From JBCCRH01 sp039208045 (GTDB lineage: Bacteria; Bacteroidota; Bacteroidia; Chitinophagales; Saprospiraceae), in contig JBCCRH010000267.1 of assembly GCA_039208045.1 (NCBI GenBank), positions 1 through 8,596 of the forward strand: a stretch of 8,596 nucleotides of DNA, read 5' to 3'. The position numbers were made by a program, and so were the translations under genes. Shown here piece by piece: positions 6,657-8,596 of this stretch; within the stretch, counting starts at the first letter, position 1, and every line of letters starts with the position of its first letter. Below the pieces are notes generated by a model, which searched no databases, had not been told where the DNA came from, and saw only the letters and a program-made list of their open reading frames with translations.

Positions 6657-6924
6657 GGCTATTTGGCAGTTCGCTTTTTACTAACTTTTCCTCCATTCCC
6701 ACCTGCACTTGCCAGGCTCCACCTTCCAGCGCTGCCAGTACAATGCTTCCATACTGCCAAAAAGCATACTCATCTTCCTCAGCTAAGTCTTCTTCCAAAA
6801 GTATAAATAAGGCTATCTCCCCACTGGGATGCAGCCACTCTAGTTTCGCTTGAACGGGTGCCCAGCCTCCAAACCACTGTCCGTTGCTGAGTGCTTTGAC
6901 GTATATATTTTGTTGTTTATCCAT
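6607..6924 (-). CDS. Small acidic protein, putative immunity protein (105 aa)
   Basis: The start ATG shares its A with the TAA stop of the upstream minus-strand gene (TAATG at 6922-6926), the tight coupling typical of toxin-immunity pairs. This is the best evidence that the ORF is real. The protein has no signal peptide or membrane segment. It is rich in Trp (17, 22, 30, 56, 71) and strongly acidic, about 16 Asp/Glu against 6 Lys/Arg, with a cluster LLEEDLAEEDEY at 42-53. A cytosolic acidic protein beside a basic nuclease-like one is the usual charge complement. I do not recognise a named family. The last ~16 residues are encoded antisense to the end of the reductase gene and are low in complexity, so they may be dispensable. 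The gene is likely real; immunity is inferred from position and charge. Confidence 0.68.
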   Translation of the reverse strand: MDKQQNIYVKALSNGQWFGGWAPVQAKLEWLHPSGEIALFILLEEDLAEEDEYAFWQYGSIVLAALEGGAWQVQVGMEEKLVKSELPNSLNNNPTISARPPDSEI

Positions 6925-7418
6925 TATTTGAAGTTATGAGGAGCAACCTGCCATAATATACAATCTACAAAATCTATAACAATCCAATTCCCTACCTCGT
7001 CAAATATTTTTGTAAACCTTGTCCCCTTTTCAGGATGAATGAAGATTTCTCGCCTGCCATCCTTTAAAATGCTTTGAACCTTTTCGATTGTAAAGCCCCT
7101 TTTTTGGAATTGTCTTTTCCATGTTGAAAACTTCTTGTAAGGCAATAATAATAAACGTTCGCAGGGATCGTCGCCCCCTGGATCTGGATTTTCAAATCCA
7201 GACTCATATGCTGATCTTAAGACGTCAAGCTGAGCGTCAGTTAACTGTATGGCTACTTCAGGTGGGGGCTTAGCAAAAGTTATACTAGTGCTGGTATAAC
7301 TGCTAAAAATAGTACTCGTCGATACCATTGCCCATTTAAGGAGCAGAAAAGTAATGGTGAGACATAATATAGAGAGGATACGCACTAATCGTGCATTCAT
7401 TTTAGAGAGAAGCTGCAT
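6924..7418 (-). CDS. Membrane-anchored/exported putative RNase toxin, colicin-E5-like C-terminus (164 aa)
   Basis: One N-terminal hydrophobic helix (residues ~11-32, RILSILCLTITFLLLKWAMV) after Lys/Arg acts as signal or anchor. A Ser/Thr-rich and Pro-rich linker follows (33-85, with KPPPEV at 50-55 and NPDPGGDDPC at 77-86). The C-terminal ~75 residues are strongly basic (about 15 Lys/Arg against 8 Asp/Glu). They follow the pattern I associate with colicin-E5-like/BECR-fold polymorphic toxin RNases: KRGFT (106-110), VQSILKDGRRE (114-124), a G-TRF strand (132-135), and GNWIVIDFVDCILWQV (143-158). Colicin E5 itself cleaves tRNA anticodons. There is no large RHS or CdiA carrier, so this would be an orphan toxin with its own export signal. 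A second ATG at 7400 (MNARLVRIL) would serve equally well. It overlaps the putative immunity gene by 1 nt. The family call is from remembered patterns: gene certain, function moderate. Confidence 0.75.
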   Translation of the reverse strand: MQLLSKMNARLVRILSILCLTITFLLLKWAMVSTSTIFSSYTSTSITFAKPPPEVAIQLTDAQLDVLRSAYESGFENPDPGGDDPCERLLLLPYKKFSTWKRQFQKRGFTIEKVQSILKDGRREIFIHPEKGTRFTKIFDEVGNWIVIDFVDCILWQVAPHNFK

Positions 7419-7463
7419 TTGTAAAGTATTGTAAGTTAAGAGTTGTTGTTTAGAAAGCTATCG

Positions 7464-7471
7464 CAAAGTTA
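7464..7471 (-). promoter_or_regulatory. Promoter -7 element of the putative toxin-immunity operon
   Basis: On the minus strand TAACTTTG is an exact TAnnTTTG match. It lies 45 nt upstream of the ATG at 7418, for a leader of about 40 nt. At a 19-nt spacing a TTTC (7491-7494) stands in for the -33 TTTG; it lies within the right arm of the 21-bp palindrome. Confidence 0.6.
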
Positions 7472-7476
7472 AATAA

Positions 7477-7497
7477 AAATTTCGTTTAACGAAATTT
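7477..7497. promoter_or_regulatory. Perfect 21-bp palindrome, candidate operator
   Basis: Left arm AAATTTCGTT, a single T, right arm AACGAAATTT: a perfect 10-bp inverted repeat. It occupies the -33 box and spacer of the minus-strand promoter at 7464-7471, so a bound dimer would block that promoter. It lies about 50 bp upstream of the plus-strand -7 element. The size suits an XRE/Cro-type dimer such as the regulator at 7561, which is the obvious candidate binder. Confidence 0.65.
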
Positions 7498-7513
7498 AAT
7501 TGTTGTTTTAATC

Positions 7514-7526
7514 ATCAATAATTGAT
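7514..7526. promoter_or_regulatory. Short palindrome near the -33 region of the regulator promoter
   Basis: ATCAAT, one A, ATTGAT: a perfect 6-bp inverted repeat. It covers the TTG at 7522-7524 that is the best -33 candidate for the plus-strand promoter. Its sequence differs from the 21-bp palindrome, and 6-bp arms in AT-rich DNA can arise by chance. Confidence 0.3.
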
Positions 7527-7548
7527 CCTTTTCTCTTTGTGATAACTA

Positions 7549-7556
7549 TATCTTTG
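7549..7556 (+). promoter_or_regulatory. Promoter -7 element of the XRE regulator; predicts a leaderless mRNA
   Basis: TATCTTTG matches TAnnTTTG exactly and ends only 4 nt before the ATG at 7561. Transcription would then begin at or within a few bases of the start codon. A TTG at 7522-7524 is a possible -33 box with a 24-nt spacing. Confidence 0.55.
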
Positions 7557-7560
7557 GTTT

Positions 7561-7758
7561 ATGGCAAAAATAAACAGGATCAAGGCAGTATTAGCTGACA
7601 AGGACAAAACTTCTAAGTGGTTGGCCATACAAGTAAGACGCGACCCTTCGACGGTTTCTAGGTGGTGTACCAATGATATGCAGCCGCCCTTGGAGACACT
7701 ATTTGAGATTGCGAAAATTCTTAAAGTAGATGTTTGTGACCTTCTAGTGCGGGAGTAG
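7561..7758 (+). CDS. Small XRE/Cro-family HTH regulator (65 aa)
   Basis: A single helix-turn-helix DNA-binding domain with nothing added. The HTH covers about residues 17-37 (TSKWLAIQV, then the recognition helix DPSTVSRWCTN), followed by QPPLETLFEIAKILKVDVCDLL, the hallmark helices 4 and 5 of the family. Small proteins of exactly this pattern (MAKxNRIKxVL ... STVSRWCTN) are common in Bacteroidota and often sit beside restriction, toxin or mobile-element genes. It diverges from the putative toxin operon across a 142-nt region carrying both promoters and the 21-bp palindrome, so it probably represses that operon and perhaps itself. The start at 7561 gives the canonical N-terminus despite leaving no room for a ribosome-binding site. 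Confidence 0.92.
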   Translation: MAKINRIKAVLADKDKTSKWLAIQVRRDPSTVSRWCTNDMQPPLETLFEIAKILKVDVCDLLVRE

Positions 7759-7863
7759 GATCGTTTCAGCTTGCCTTTGGTATGTGGGCACTTGGACGTG
7801 GCCCTTGATGGAAGATTGGGACAAGCTGTCGGAATAGATTGAGGAATCATTAAACCACTGTCA

Positions 7864-8229
7864 ATGGAAACCAAAGAAACCTATACATTACTCATTCAAA
7901 AAGCATTCCACCTCTTATCAAGCCAGAAGGGGTATCTACAAATAGTGGTGGTTAATAAATTGAAGACACTGGGATTTTCTCTAGCTCCTGCATCTTTTTC
8001 TAAGATACTCTCGAATAAGCCAGTTGGCATCCAAGTACTTTCAAGAGCGGCAGAAGGAATAGAAGCATTAGTTTCCAAAGAATTAGGCTATGCATACGAT
8101 CGAGAGGATCAAGAGTTTAAAAGGGATGAAACTGTCAGTGAGCAAGAGCTATTGGTCGTACCAGCATACAAAGTTGGAAAGCCCAATCAGTATAAAGACT
8201 TAGAATTTTTGCCGGATGGAAGACTGTAA
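7864..8229 (+). CDS. N-terminal part of a regulator-like protein, ended by an in-frame TAA (121 aa)
   Basis: The first ~80 residues are helical and look like a divergent HTH domain: YTLLIQKAFHLLSSQKGYLQ (7-26), then NKLKTLGFSLAPASFSKILS (31-50) with SFSKILS as the likely recognition helix, and a helix through VSKELGYAYD (70-79). Residues 80-121 are a charged linker. The TAA at 8227-8229 is followed in the same frame by at least 122 open codons of a recognisable domain (next entry). The 121-aa product is therefore probably a truncated form of a longer protein. The gene begins 105 nt after the XRE regulator on the same strand and may be co-transcribed. A GAGGA at 7841-7845 is 18 nt from the ATG, too far for an ordinary ribosome-binding site. 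Function is inferred from the HTH-like pattern only. Confidence 0.7.
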   Translation: METKETYTLLIQKAFHLLSSQKGYLQIVVVNKLKTLGFSLAPASFSKILSNKPVGIQVLSRAAEGIEALVSKELGYAYDREDQEFKRDETVSEQELLVVPAYKVGKPNQYKDLEFLPDGRL

Positions 8230-8596
8230 ATAACTGAAAAGGTTAATTTTATAAAGCAAGCCAAGCGGGAAGTCATTGAGTTTGGTGTTCGCCTCAATAC
8301 CTTTATCAACTATTTTAAGCATCGAAGTTCGAAAGAATTTAGATTACCTATACAAGGTCTACTGGAAGAAGGAGTAGATTTTAAAATCTACTTATTAGAC
8401 CCCACCTTTCCTGGCACCCACTTGTATTTCAATGATCGTGCGGAAGCCTTACCAGAAGAGAAATACTCCCCAAAACGCATCGAAGAGATCATCCAAGAAT
8501 TTAGAAGACTATACAGGGAATACGACTTAGGCCAATTTGAGGGAAACTTCCAAGTGTTTACTTATAAGCATATTCCATATAATCACTTTCTCATTA
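8230..8596 (+). pseudogene. In-frame continuation after TAA: PLD-like/DUF5919-type C-terminal domain, cut by window edge
   Basis: The codons after the TAA, in the same frame as the 121-aa ORF, are open to the window edge and read ITEKVNFIKQAKREVIEFG, then VRLNTFINYFKHRSSKEF, EEGVDFKIYLLDPTFPGT, and YDLGQFEGNFQVFTYKHIP. This is coherent protein. It resembles the domain that follows an N-terminal HTH in Bacteroidota regulators, which I associate from memory with DUF5919 and the phospholipase-D-like fold. No ATG or GTG, and no TTG before the HLYF segment, lies near its beginning, so it has no conventional start of its own. The simplest reading is a point nonsense mutation in one gene spanning 7864 to beyond 8596. 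Readthrough of the TAA, initiation at the ATA directly after it, or a sequencing error are alternatives. Confidence 0.65.

Noticed and set aside
7768..7827. AGCTTG/CAAGCT arms with an inner GGGCAC/GTGGCCC between the XRE gene and the next gene, as an attenuator
   Set aside because: Short arms, a bulge in the inner stem and no T-run; not distinguishable from chance.
7515..7874. A 119-codon minus-strand ORF opposite the XRE gene
   Set aside because: It is antisense to a clear HTH gene, Ser/Arg/Ile-rich without domain pattern, and would have to cross the divergent promoter region; a shadow ORF.
1..8596. CRISPR array or insertion-sequence ends
   Set aside because: No regularly spaced direct repeats, and no terminal inverted repeats flanking a transposase, were seen.

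Overview
The window looks like a chromosomal segment of a Bacteroidota member, possibly a Saprospiria/Lewinella-like marine lineage; the class is only an impression. Three things support this. Exact matches to the Bacteroidota promoter -7 element (TAnnTTTG) sit in front of several genes, and ribosome-binding regions are A-rich without clear Shine-Dalgarno sequences. The tyrosine recombinase is of the type common in Bacteroidota integrative elements. Base composition is moderately AT-rich.

Left part (1-1870, minus strand): a tyrosine recombinase is followed 6 nt later by a four-helix membrane protein that runs off the left edge. This looks like one end of an integrated element or its relic. 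From 1871 to 2437 there is no convincing gene. The stretch holds two copies of a 16-nt box, each followed 5-6 nt later by a plus-strand intrinsic terminator, with a nested stem-loop between them. No plus-strand gene precedes these terminators, so they point to undescribed small transcripts or to a processed leader.

Middle (2438-6656, plus strand): a compact operon of three genes. They encode an exported ankyrin-repeat protein, an exported DUF2271 protein, and a PepSY-type membrane protein fused to a cytosolic flavodoxin/ferredoxin-NADP reductase module. The third protein should carry electrons from NADPH through FAD, FMN and probably heme across the inner membrane. The DUF2271 protein contains DGITGAT, which fits the Dxx(S/T)GAT pattern of ApbE-dependent covalent FMN attachment, so it could be the acceptor on the outer face. 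No ApbE gene is in the window.

Right part (6607-8596): a minus-strand pair joined by a TAATG overlap. The first gene encodes a membrane-anchored or exported basic protein whose C-terminal half resembles colicin-E5-like polymorphic-toxin RNases. The second encodes a small acidic protein suited to be its immunity partner. Diverging from the pair is a short XRE/Cro-type regulator that may be translated from a leaderless mRNA. The shared intergenic region has a perfect 21-bp palindrome placed across the toxin promoter. Last is a second regulator-like gene interrupted by one in-frame TAA (8227-8229); its reading frame resumes with a recognisable C-terminal domain and stays open to the window edge.

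The strongest candidates for new biology are the toxin/immunity/XRE locus, the possible flavinylated DUF2271 electron-transfer operon, the box-plus-terminator tandem, and the in-frame stop gene.
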